From contig JAGWYG010000031.1 in NCBI GenBank assembly GCA_018969485.1, forward strand, positions 1 through 33,220: a DNA stretch of 33,220 nucleotides, read 5' to 3'. Numbering within the stretch: position 1 is the stretch's first letter; each line of letters begins with the position of its first letter. The notes under the pieces were generated by a model. It was not told the DNA's origin and made no database searches. It saw only the letters and a program-made list of their open reading frames with translations. Shown piece after piece: positions 1-7,207 of this stretch. This DNA comes from Chloroflexota bacterium (lineage in GTDB: Bacteria > Chloroflexota > Chloroflexia > Chloroflexales > Roseiflexaceae). Made by a program: the position numbers and the translations under genes.

Positions 1-66
1 CGGGGGACGGGGGACGGGGGACGGGGGACGGGGGACGGGGGACGGGGGACGGGGGACGGGGGACGG
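1..66. repeat. Heptanucleotide tandem repeat (CGGGGGA)n
   Basis: About nine head-to-tail copies of the 7-nt unit CGGGGGA run from the first base to about position 66. Each unit has a run of five Gs, so the plus strand could form G-quadruplexes. The array is truncated by the window edge, so its true length is unknown, and such arrays often end assemblies. Confidence 0.9.
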
Positions 67-87
67 GCTCACACGAAGGCACGAAGG
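62..87. repeat. Dispersed ACGAAG-type repeat, left copy
   Basis: Positions 62-86 are identical over 25 nt to the last 25 nt of the window (33196-33220). The core is ACGAAGGC repeated after a GACGGGCTCAC lead. The same family fills 33090-33220. It is non-coding and looks like a dispersed intergenic repeat. Confidence 0.8.
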
Positions 88-112
88 AGTGGGCGACAAG
101 ATTCCATCCTGT

Positions 113-150
113 GTTTCTCTCTCCTCTCTTCTACCTCCTACCTCCCTCAG
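113..150. repeat. Polypyrimidine tract
   Basis: Nearly pure C/T run (purine-rich on the minus strand) with short CTACCTC direct repeats. It begins at the 3' end of the minus-strand gene ending at 147 and lies between it and the terminal repeats. It has no hairpin, so a classical terminator is not evident. Confidence 0.55.
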
Positions 151-530
151 GTTCGCGATCGCCGCCCGGCCTCGGCGGCTGATGATGCCAGCAGCCGCGC
201 CCCCCAGTCGACCAGCGTCAGCATGCCCTGGGCCGAGCGCGGTGCGCTGCGGCTCCAGCGGTAATTGCGACCATGATAGGCCGTCATCTGGGCATCATCG
301 ACGACGATGACGCACACCCGGCCGACCCGCTGGAGTTGCCGGAAGAGTCGGAGCACGATGGTATCGGAACGGGCGATCGCCAGGATGACAAACTCAGGCA
401 TGGACTGCGCGACATACTGGTATGCACTCGCAGTGTGATCGATGCTGCGAAGCACAACATGGTCGTCGAGCAGGTGAAACAGGTCGCGGTCATCCTCGAT
501 TGACCATCCGATGATGCAGGCATTCAACAT
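147..530 (-). CDS. Small receiver-like (pseudo-receiver) hypothetical protein
   Basis: 127 aa. I do not recognise a named family, but the pattern resembles a two-component receiver domain: a hydrophobic first strand (residues 4-8), an acidic cluster E12-D13-D14, a third strand PEFVILAIARS (45-55), and a fourth strand VCVIVVDD (72-79). The phosphoacceptor Asp expected in the third strand appears to be Ala51, so phosphorylation is unlikely if the fold assignment is right. There is no output domain. The start ATG at 530 has no clear Shine-Dalgarno sequence. Amino-acid composition is protein-like, unlike the antisense Arg-rich frames. It stands alone, about 620 bp from the next gene. It could also be a decayed fragment of a larger regulator. 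Confidence 0.5.
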   Translation of the reverse strand: MLNACIIGWSIEDDRDLFHLLDDHVVLRSIDHTASAYQYVAQSMPEFVILAIARSDTIVLRLFRQLQRVGRVCVIVVDDAQMTAYHGRNYRWSRSAPRSAQGMLTLVDWGARLLASSAAEAGRRSRT

Positions 531-1151
531 TTGGCGACGTGCCCTGTGCTTCGCGGCACTAGCAAGACAGTCTGCTCACGTGTCGCTCCGACGCATCGTG
601 TGCGGCGTCGTGACGACGCGACACGTACGATGCGAGGTTGCCGGTTACGTCCTGGTAACGTTACAGCGACTGTTCTCATCATAACAAGTCTGTCAAGGGG
701 TGCGGCGATGCACGAGGTTTGCGCCCGTGGCCTGCGGGCAGGTCGTGCGGCACGCAGTGAGTGGGGGGCAGCGGCCACGCCGCAGCAGCCGGGGGCATGG
801 CTGCCCGCTCTCACGGCGCACGGGAGCGACAGGGGGCACGGTGCGCTGCCGCGTCCTCGAAACTGGCCATGGCGCGGCGCTCGCAGCGGTTGATACGGCA
901 TCTGCGTGCGCCAGCGGCTGCAGGAGCGGCGTCGCACGCCACGGGCGGGCACATCTGGCTCGCGACCGGCAGCAGCGTGCCAGCACCCGGGGATTGCCCC
1001 AGGTGGGGCTGGCAGCGCCAGGTGACGGTGACGACACGTCGACGCATCTGGTGCCAGTGAACGCACGATTGCGCCCGATCGATGCGGGACAGGCACCGCC
1101 CGGCAGCGCGCGACACGGCGATGCGTCCGTCGACGAGGATCGATCAGGCGC
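531..1151. other. Gene-poor stretch, no convincing coding sequence
   Basis: Open frames exist on both strands but are Arg/Ala/Pro-rich, overlap each other and match no family I recognise. A short plus-strand stretch near 990-1060 reads like a degraded Cys-rich transposase zinc motif (CPRWGWQRQ...WCQ followed by a stop), which is too weak to call. Apart from the GTTAC cluster near 650, I see nothing definable. Confidence 0.5.
644..664. promoter_or_regulatory. GTTAC inverted-repeat cluster, possible operator
   Basis: Three GTTAC half-sites lie within 21 nt: GTTAC at 644-648, its inverse GTAAC at 655-659, and GTTAC at 660-664; the last two abut as the perfect palindrome GTAACGTTAC. A minus-strand TTGACA (691-696) and TATGAT (678-683) lie nearby but are not at standard promoter spacing. 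The site is about 115 bp upstream of the minus-strand gene starting at 530. Regulatory function is inference. Confidence 0.3.
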
Positions 1152-2570
1152 CTACGGGGTGCACGACAGCGCCGCACCGGCACGCTGCTGCTCGAGCAGC
1201 GTGATCGCCAGGACGACATGCGGATCTGCCTCGAGCGGATACTCCCAGTATGACGCCGTCAGGGCGCAATCCGGCTGGACACCGACATCCTCGATCGACA
1301 CGCCATCGGGCGGCAGATAGACATACTCGGCGAGCCACAACCGCGAACCATCACTGAAATCATGCGGCACAATGTTCTCGGTATTCCCCGAGGTTGGTTC
1401 GCCGACCAGCACCGCACGCTGGTTGGCGCGCATGCCGGCGGCGAACATCTCGCCGGCACTGGCCGTGCCATCGCCGATCAGGATGGCGATCGGCACATCG
1501 CGCAGCGCCGGGATGCGCTGATCGTCCGGGATGAGCAGATCACGCACGCTGGTCGCACGCGAGCGCGTGACGCCGATCGATCCGCCATCGACGAACAGCG
1601 CCACGGTGTCGAGCAGATAATCGACGCGCCCGCCCGAATTGCCGCGCACGTCGATGATCAGCCCGTTGATTGGCGTCACGTCATCGAGCGGCGCGAGTGC
1701 GTCGCGGATCAGCGACTCGAGGTCATTGATGTTGAATGTGTCGAGCAGCAGCACGAAATAGCCTGACTGCGGCAGCGGGGTGAGCTCGACGACCGGAAAG
1801 GCATCCCCGGGGATGACCCCCCGGATCACCGTGACATCGAATGCCGCGGCGTCGCCGCGCCGGATGGTGAGCACCACCGGCGTGCCCTCGATGCCGCGCA
1901 CCCGTGCGATCGGGCCATTCGGGCCAATCGCATCGACGTCGAGCACATCGATCCCGTCGATGTGCGTAACCAGATCGAACGGGCGCAACCCGGCGCGTTC
2001 GGCCGGGCTGCTGCCGGCGATCCGCGTCAGCAGCACGCCCTCGTCGGTCTCGCGGACGAGCGCGCCGATGCCGACGTAGCGCTGGTCACCCTCGAAGCGC
2101 GCCAGATCTTCGGCGACCTGCTGCGGCGTCTGGAAGTGCGAGTGGTCATCGTCGAAGCGCCGGATCAGCTCGCTGAGCGTCGCGTAGAAGGCGCTGGTAT
2201 CGCCTTCGCGCACCCGCGCGCCATACTCCTCGCGGATCGCGGCCCAATCGAGGCCGCGATAATCCTCATAGACATACCGATCGGCCACGAGCTGCCATAT
2301 CTCCCCGAAGATGCGGCTGCGGCTGTCGGCATCCACCGGCACGACGGTCGGCGTGGGGGTGAGCGTCGGCGTCGGGCTGGGCGGCGCGTCCGGCACGACG
2401 GCCGTGGGGGGCAGCGTCGCACTCGGCGCGGGCGCGGGCGTCGCACTCGGGCGCTGTAGCGCCATGCGCGTCGGTGTCTCGGGGCGCACCGGATCATCAG
2501 GTGTGGGCCACGGCAGGCTGCAGCCGACGATCAGCACCGCGAGCAGACCGGATGTGAGCCAGCGATTCAT
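1152..2570 (-). CDS. S41-family (C-terminal-processing-like) peptidase, lipoprotein
   Basis: 472 aa from the ATG at 2570; an upstream in-frame extension to 2723 lacks signal-peptide character. Residues 1-17 form a lipoprotein signal with LIVGC, so Cys17 is probably lipidated and the enzyme acts outside the membrane. A Pro/Thr-rich linker (about 28-80) follows, then an N-terminal helical region, a PDZ domain (about 165-250) and the S41 core. The nucleophile motif GTASAGE places Ser371. In CtpA-type enzymes a Lys lies in a GExTfGKG motif; here the aligned segment is GEPTSGNTE and the Lys position is Asn396. The protein may therefore use a different dyad or be inactive. Other S41 subfamilies use different catalytic sets. 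A minus-strand TATACT at 2712-2717 is a candidate -10 box. It follows the MFS gene with a 204-bp gap, so is probably a separate unit. Confidence 0.9.
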   Translation of the reverse strand: MNRWLTSGLLAVLIVGCSLPWPTPDDPVRPETPTRMALQRPSATPAPAPSATLPPTAVVPDAPPSPTPTLTPTPTVVPVDADSRSRIFGEIWQLVADRYVYEDYRGLDWAAIREEYGARVREGDTSAFYATLSELIRRFDDDHSHFQTPQQVAEDLARFEGDQRYVGIGALVRETDEGVLLTRIAGSSPAERAGLRPFDLVTHIDGIDVLDVDAIGPNGPIARVRGIEGTPVVLTIRRGDAAAFDVTVIRGVIPGDAFPVVELTPLPQSGYFVLLLDTFNINDLESLIRDALAPLDDVTPINGLIIDVRGNSGGRVDYLLDTVALFVDGGSIGVTRSRATSVRDLLIPDDQRIPALRDVPIAILIGDGTASAGEMFAAGMRANQRAVLVGEPTSGNTENIVPHDFSDGSRLWLAEYVYLPPDGVSIEDVGVQPDCALTASYWEYPLEADPHVVLAITLLEQQRAGAALSCTP

Positions 2571-2774
2571 GGATTGCTTGCCTTTCGGCGCGAAGGCCCG
2601 GCGGCGCCAGGAGGAGCACCCTCGACCGGCCCTTGATGCAGCGCTCTGGTCCGTCGCGGCTCTGCGCCCGCACCGATGACCGGGGCCCGTGCGGCACACC
2701 CCGCTGGAAACAGTATACACCATGCGGTCGGCCGGAACAGGGCGGCATCGTACGGCGCCGTGGCGCCATGCCGG

Positions 2775-3941
2775 TCAGCGCTGTGCCACCCGGCGGATCA
2801 GCAGCAGGAGCGCGACGCCGCTTGCACCGACCGAGACCAGCGCCATCTGGAGCCCATAGCGCACTGCGACCGCGCCGATCACCGGCGGGACGACGATGAA
2901 GCACAGGTAGGCCGTCGCCATGATCGCCCCGGTGATGGCGCCTGATTGCCCCGGCGCGACGCGCGCCGCCGCGCTGAGCACCGTCGGGATCACGCCGGCG
3001 ACGCCGATGCCGCATAGTGCGAATGCGACGATCGCGACCCACAGCAGCGGCTGCGGCAGCATCAGCAGCACGCCGGCGATCACCAGCAGCACGCCCGAGA
3101 CCACCAGCGACACGCGCGGGCCCCAGCGGGCGACCAGCGGAGCATTCAGCAACCGGCCGGCGAACATCGTGGCGTTGAACAGCGCGAAGGCGGCGCCGCT
3201 CGCCAGGACGTCGGCGCCGAGCTGCTGGAGATAGATCACCGACCAGCCGATGGCGACGCTCTCGCCGACGACACCGAGCAGGCCGATCAGCGCCAGCCAG
3301 GCGATCGCCGGCACGGTCAGGATGCGCAGCGCCGCGAGCGGCGAACTGCTGTCGCCGCCGGTCTCGGGAGCATACGTGATCGGCAGGGTGGCCAGCAGCG
3401 CGATGGCGGTCAGCCCGGCGATGGCGTACAGCAGCTCCTGGTACGTCCAGCCGGCCTCGAGGAGCGCGCCTGCCAGCAGCGCACCGATCACCGCGCCCCC
3501 GCTGAACCCGGCATGCATCGCATTCATCACCGACCGGCCAGTGGCGTGTTCCCAGTCGAGCGTGGCGCTGTTGATCACCATCTCGAGTGCGCCGAATGCG
3601 ACCCCCTGCAGCAGCACCGCGCCGATCAGCGCCCAGAACCCATCGGCGCGCGCGGTGGCGATCATCGCGACGCCGAGGAGCGCCAGCCCGGCCAGCGCCA
3701 GGCGCTTCTTTCCCGTGATGGCGACCAGCGCGCCGCCGGCGAGCAGGATGACGGTCGCGATCAGCGGTGACGCGAGCTGGGCATTGCCGATATCGGCCTC
3801 GTTCAGCCGCAGGGCCCGCATGATCTCGGCCCACAGCACGCCGTAGGTGCTGACGGTGATGCCGAAGAGCAGCATGTAGCCCGACAGCAGGACGATGACG
3901 GGCCACGGGCGCCAGGGGCGCATGACGGACGACGTGTTCAC
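2775..3941 (-). CDS. Major facilitator superfamily transporter
   Basis: 388 aa with about twelve hydrophobic segments from residue 12 to the C-terminus and a short basic end (LIRRVAQR), the normal size of a compact MFS permease. The basic loop after the second segment (TGKKRLALAG) fits the MFS cytoplasmic 2-3 loop. The start is GTG at 3941, directly after the TAA stop of the upstream dehydrogenase, with AAGGGACG just upstream, so translation is probably coupled. An alternative ATG lies at 3923. It is the last gene of the four-gene minus-strand cluster and probably moves that pathway's substrate or product across the membrane. The substrate cannot be read from sequence; a fucose/sugar or aromatic-acid MFS are both possible. 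Confidence 0.88.
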   Translation of the reverse strand: MNTSSVMRPWRPWPVIVLLSGYMLLFGITVSTYGVLWAEIMRALRLNEADIGNAQLASPLIATVILLAGGALVAITGKKRLALAGLALLGVAMIATARADGFWALIGAVLLQGVAFGALEMVINSATLDWEHATGRSVMNAMHAGFSGGAVIGALLAGALLEAGWTYQELLYAIAGLTAIALLATLPITYAPETGGDSSSPLAALRILTVPAIAWLALIGLLGVVGESVAIGWSVIYLQQLGADVLASGAAFALFNATMFAGRLLNAPLVARWGPRVSLVVSGVLLVIAGVLLMLPQPLLWVAIVAFALCGIGVAGVIPTVLSAAARVAPGQSGAITGAIMATAYLCFIVVPPVIGAVAVRYGLQMALVSVGASGVALLLLIRRVAQR

Positions 3942-4976
3942 TTACGTCCCTTCGGCTGGTGCGGCGACGCCATGCAGCAGGCCGCATTCGACAATCAGAT
4001 GCCAGGTCGTGTCGTCGAGCGGAATGCCGCTGTGCTCGCGCACATGCCGTGTGCGCCGCTCCGGCTCGCCGGGGAGCATGACTGCTGCAAACCCGGGGGC
4101 GGGCGGAACCGCGACGACCCGCGCGCAGAAGGCGGCGACGTCGGCGGCATAGGCCGCCGGGTCGCGGAAGGCCGCCGGGTCGAGCACGATGAACAACACC
4201 CCGTTGCCACCGGGAATGACGTCGCCGGGCGTTTCGGCGAGCACGCCGCCGAGCAGTTCGACCAGCAGCGCCAGCGCGTACCCTTTGTGGCCGGCCATCG
4301 GCAGCAGCACACCGCCGCGGTAAAAATCCCCGGGGTCGGTCGAGGGGTGTCCGGCCGCATCGAGGATCAGGCCGGCAGGGATCGGCTGGCCCTGGTTGAA
4401 GGCGATGCGCAGCTTGCCCTCGGCGACGGTGCTGGTGGCGAAGTCGACGACGATCGGCGCGGCGCCGGCGTGCGGGATGGCGGCGGCCACCGGATTGGTG
4501 CCGAGCGCGCGCCCGGCGCCACCATGCGGCGCGACCGGCCCCAGCGGCCGGCCGGCGTTGCAGAATGCCAGCCCGATCAGCCCAGCGGCGGCGGCGAGCT
4601 CGACCCACTCGCCCATGCGGCCGGCATGGCTGCAGCGCTCGATGGTGACCGCCGACAGGCCGTGGCGCTGTGCCCGCCCGATCGCCTCGCCGATCGCGAC
4701 GCGCGCCGCCAGCTGGCCGAACCCGCGCTGCGCGTCGATGACTGCCACCACGCCGCGCTCGCGGGCGACGTATGGCACCGCGGCCGGGTCGGTTTCGCCA
4801 CGGGCGATGCTGGCGAGATACTGCGGTACGCGCACGACGCCGTGCGAATCATGGCCGACGAGGTTGCTGGCGACGAGCGATTCGGCGACGGCCGCGGCGT
4901 GCGGCGGCGGGGCGCCGGCGGCGGCGAAGATCTGGCCGACGTAGCCGGCGAGCGGCGCGGGCATGACCAGTGGCAT
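3942..4976 (-). CDS. Ldh2/MDH2-family NAD(P)-dependent 2-hydroxyacid dehydrogenase
   Basis: 344 aa, the usual length of the malate/L-lactate dehydrogenase (type 2) family, which also contains ureidoglycolate, sulfolactate and 2,3-diketogulonate dehydrogenases. Family motifs are intact: GHDSHGVVRVPQYL at 41-54, SHAGRMG with the probable catalytic His117, GTNPVAAAIP at 159-168, and AGHKGYALALLVELLGG at 228-244. The ATG at 4976 is chosen over an upstream one at 5006 because AGGAGA sits 4 nt before it. The stop abuts the GTG of the MFS gene. With the cupin and LLM oxidoreductase upstream it probably oxidises or reduces a 2-hydroxy/2-oxo acid in a catabolic route; the exact substrate is not determinable. 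Confidence 0.93.
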   Translation of the reverse strand: MPLVMPAPLAGYVGQIFAAAGAPPPHAAAVAESLVASNLVGHDSHGVVRVPQYLASIARGETDPAAVPYVARERGVVAVIDAQRGFGQLAARVAIGEAIGRAQRHGLSAVTIERCSHAGRMGEWVELAAAAGLIGLAFCNAGRPLGPVAPHGGAGRALGTNPVAAAIPHAGAAPIVVDFATSTVAEGKLRIAFNQGQPIPAGLILDAAGHPSTDPGDFYRGGVLLPMAGHKGYALALLVELLGGVLAETPGDVIPGGNGVLFIVLDPAAFRDPAAYAADVAAFCARVVAVPPAPGFAAVMLPGEPERRTRHVREHSGIPLDDTTWHLIVECGLLHGVAAPAEGT

Positions 4977-5042
4977 GATGTCTCCTGTGCTGCCATATCG
5001 TACCATGCCCGCGGGCGGGCGCAGCCCGGTGGGCGGCGGCGA

Positions 5043-5507
5043 TCACGCCGGCTGGCGGGGCGGGATGCCGTCGCGCGTCCGCGCATCCGACGGGTGATCG
5101 ATGATGCGGTCCCACTCGTCGGCGGCCGAACGCGCCACAACCGCCACCAGTGGCCCATCGCCGATGTTGTAGACCTCATGTGGGATCCCTGGCTCGATGT
5201 AGATGAAATCCCCCGCCTCGTTGTCGACGCTGTGCTCGAGGTCGGCGCCGAAGATGTGCCGCACGCGCCCTTCGAGGATGAACAGCATCACCTCGAATCC
5301 GTCGTGGATGTGGGCATACGCCACGGCGCCCGGCGGAACCGTCGCCACATTCATCGAGAGGTCGCGGGCGCTGGTATTGCGCGCCGATAGCCCGGTCTTG
5401 TAGCGGATGCCATTCCAGGCGCGGCTGGTCGGCCCGCCGCCGCGGATGACGTGGACGCCCGGGTGTGGTTCGACATACTGCCGCAGATCGTCGTCGTGCG
5501 TGGTCAT
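5043..5507 (-). CDS. Cupin-domain protein
   Basis: 154 aa from the ATG at 5507, chosen because AAAGGA lies upstream at suitable distance; the longer frame to 5558 lacks this. Residues 48-128 form one cupin barrel. Motif 1 is AHIHDGFEVMLFILEG with H66, H68 and E72, and motif 2 is GDFIYIEPGIPHEVYN with H110, so all four usual metal ligands are present. Small cupins of this kind act as isomerases, dioxygenases or metabolite-binding proteins. It lies 47 bp after the LLM gene and 66 bp before the dehydrogenase start, in the same orientation, so it is probably co-transcribed and acts on an intermediate of that pathway. No specific function can be assigned. Confidence 0.88.
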   Translation of the reverse strand: MTTHDDDLRQYVEPHPGVHVIRGGGPTSRAWNGIRYKTGLSARNTSARDLSMNVATVPPGAVAYAHIHDGFEVMLFILEGRVRHIFGADLEHSVDNEAGDFIYIEPGIPHEVYNIGDGPLVAVVARSAADEWDRIIDHPSDARTRDGIPPRQPA

Positions 5508-5554
5508 CGGTGAGCCATCCTTTCGCCAGAGTGCCGGATTCGTCGCGCTGCCGG

Positions 5555-6550
5555 TCACCGCCGGCGCAGCGCAGGGGCGACCGCCGTGCCCAGGAGTGCG
5601 AGCCCGCGGGCGGCCGCGATGCCATGCGGGGTGCCGAACTCGACGCGTCCGGCCCCGGCCTCGAACAATGCCGCCGCCTGTGCGGCGACGTCGGCCGGCG
5701 CGCCGGCGAAGGCGAAGCGGCGCAGGAGATCATCGGAGATCAGCCCGGCGGCGGCGGCGTGGTCGTGGCGGGCCGCAGCCATGCGCAGCCGCGCCAGCAA
5801 CTCGGGATCGAGCGCGAGGGTCGGGTCGAGCCCGGCTACGACCGGCAGGTAGAGCGCGACCTCGCGTCGCGCCAGCGCCCGGGCGGCGGCGGCGTCGTCA
5901 TCGACGACACACACGGCGCCGACGACGATCTCGATCCCGGCGCCATCGCGGCCGACACGCTCCGCCGCCGCGTCGATGATGCGCCGGAAGTGCGGCACGA
6001 CCGCCGGGTTGGCGCTGCCACCGATCTTCACCGCGTCGATGTGTTCGATGCAGGCACGGATGGTGTCCGGCCCCCACGAACCGAGCAGGAACGGGACGGT
6101 GTCGCGCAGCACCGGCCAGCGCAGCGTGGCGCCGCCGGCGAGCGTGAAGCAGGCGCCGGCGAACGGGGCGGGATCGCGCCGCAGCAGGTGGCGCACGCAG
6201 GCCAGCGCCTCGCGCAGCGCGGCGACCGGATGTTCCGGCTCGATCCCGATGGCATCGAGCCAGGCGCCGCGCGCCATGCCGAGCGTCGCCCGCCCGCCCG
6301 CCGCCTCGTCGATCAGCGCGATGTTGCCGGCGATGGCCAGCGGATGGCAGGTGAATGGATTGACCGCGGCCACGCCGAGCCGGATCCGGCTGGTCGCACG
6401 GGCGATCTCCAGCAGCGGCAGCCACGCCGGCTGGAAGTACAGGTCGTTGTAGACGGTCACCATGTCGAAGCCGTAGGCCTCGGCCTGCGCCGCCAGCGGG
6501 CCGTAGGCAGCGAGCGGCTTGTCGGTCTGGAAGGCGATCGAGAGTCGCAT
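5555..6550 (-). CDS. LLM-class flavin- or F420-dependent oxidoreductase
   Basis: 331 aa, typical of the luciferase-like / methylene-tetrahydromethanopterin reductase-like TIM-barrel family. The N-terminus (LSIAFQTDKPL...AEAYGFDMVTVYND), the strand RIRLGVAAVNPFTCHP around 56-71 and the segment GGRATLGMARGAWLD around 85-99 are characteristic. The C-terminal FAFAGAPADVAAQAAALFEAG is also typical. Such enzymes use FMN or coenzyme F420 to reduce or mono-oxygenate small substrates; the cofactor cannot be decided here. It is the first gene of the minus-strand cluster LLM, cupin, Ldh2, MFS. A TTGACA -35 and a GATGAT -10 with 16-bp spacing lie just upstream. Confidence 0.9.
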   Translation of the reverse strand: MRLSIAFQTDKPLAAYGPLAAQAEAYGFDMVTVYNDLYFQPAWLPLLEIARATSRIRLGVAAVNPFTCHPLAIAGNIALIDEAAGGRATLGMARGAWLDAIGIEPEHPVAALREALACVRHLLRRDPAPFAGACFTLAGGATLRWPVLRDTVPFLLGSWGPDTIRACIEHIDAVKIGGSANPAVVPHFRRIIDAAAERVGRDGAGIEIVVGAVCVVDDDAAAARALARREVALYLPVVAGLDPTLALDPELLARLRMAAARHDHAAAAGLISDDLLRRFAFAGAPADVAAQAAALFEAGAGRVEFGTPHGIAAARGLALLGTAVAPALRRR

Positions 6551-6583
6551 GGCGTGCTCACCGTGACAGGTTGCTGCGCGCCA

Positions 6584-6611
6584 TCATCACCGATCGCGGC
6601 AGCGCTGTCAA
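6584..6611 (-). promoter_or_regulatory. Predicted sigma-70 promoter of the LLM-cupin-Ldh2-MFS operon
   Basis: On the minus strand a perfect TTGACA (6606-6611) is followed after 16 nt by GATGAT (6584-6589), matching the -10 consensus at four of six positions. Transcription would start about 25 nt before the ATG at 6550. Confidence 0.45.
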
Positions 6612-6704
6612 CGTGCCGCCCGCCCGGGCCCGCAGCCGGCGGTTGGCGCGTCGCGTAGAATGGGCGCATGCTGTGACGATGCAGCATCACGGGGGAGGCC
6701 AGCG

Positions 6705-7079
6705 ATGGATCAGCCGGCAGCGACCGATACCTTCACGCTGTACGACCTGACGGTCGTCGTCGAGCAGATCGCGGGTCACTGCACCTGCGCGATGGCGGTC
6801 GGCGATCGCTTCATGCTGCAGGGCGGCAAACTCGCCCTGCCGGCCGGCCAGACGTTCTGCATCTATGCGCTGCAGGCGACGCTGCCGCTGTTGCCGGCGA
6901 AGCAGCGGCAGAATCATCCGGCCGACTGGATCGAGACTGATGCGCGGACGACCTGCCCGGATCCGGCGTGTCGCCTGATCATGCGCATCGATCGCACAGC
7001 CAGCCGGACGATCAGGCACGATGATGTGAGTCCGATCCCCTGGGCCGATATCGCAGGTGATCAGGCAGATCACGTGTGA
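6705..7079 (+). CDS. TIGR04076 family protein
   Basis: 124 aa. The sequence follows the small TIGR04076 family closely: LYDLTVVVEQIAGHC at 12-26, GDRFMLQGGKLALPAG at 33-48, FCIYALQATLPLLPAKQR at 51-68, DWIETD at 74-79 and TCPDPACRLIMRIDR at 83-97. Conserved Cys26, Cys52 and Cys84 stand out and could bind a metal or cofactor. The family has no established function. The ATG at 6705 is preferred over an upstream ATG at 6660 because GGGGGAGG lies 5-6 nt before it and homology begins just after it. It is divergent from the LLM operon and is followed 128 bp later by the FGE-like gene. Confidence 0.9.
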   Translation: MDQPAATDTFTLYDLTVVVEQIAGHCTCAMAVGDRFMLQGGKLALPAGQTFCIYALQATLPLLPAKQRQNHPADWIETDARTTCPDPACRLIMRIDRTASRTIRHDDVSPIPWADIAGDQADHV

Positions 7080-7207
7080 TGCGGGCCGAACGCACAGCCT
7101 GGCCGGCATCCCGCGCGGCGCAGCGCCGGGCGATGCGCTGATGGCATGGCGGTGGTATGATGGTGCTGAGCACACCGGCTCGCCGTACCAGAACCGTGGA
7201 GGCCGCG

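Noticed and set aside
990-1065. Possible zinc-finger start of a transposase (CPRWGWQRQ...WCQ)
   Set aside because: Only one intact Cys spacing and a stop directly after; too short to assign to an IS family.
524-1219. Minus-strand 231-codon frame in the gene-poor region
   Set aside because: It is Arg/Ser/Pro-rich, has no recognisable domain, and overlaps the S41 gene end and other equally poor frames.
2497-4608. Minus-strand 703-codon open frame across the MFS and Ldh2 genes
   Set aside because: It is a shadow frame over two well-supported genes on the same strand, with extreme Arg/Ala/Gly composition and no motif.
3972-5390. Plus-strand 472-codon open frame
   Set aside because: It is antisense to the Ldh2 and cupin genes, Arg/Asp/Gly-rich, and typical of a third-codon-position GC artefact.
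7156-7161. TATGAT as a promoter for the FGE-like gene
   Set aside because: No -35 or extended -10 element accompanies it; it may be chance.
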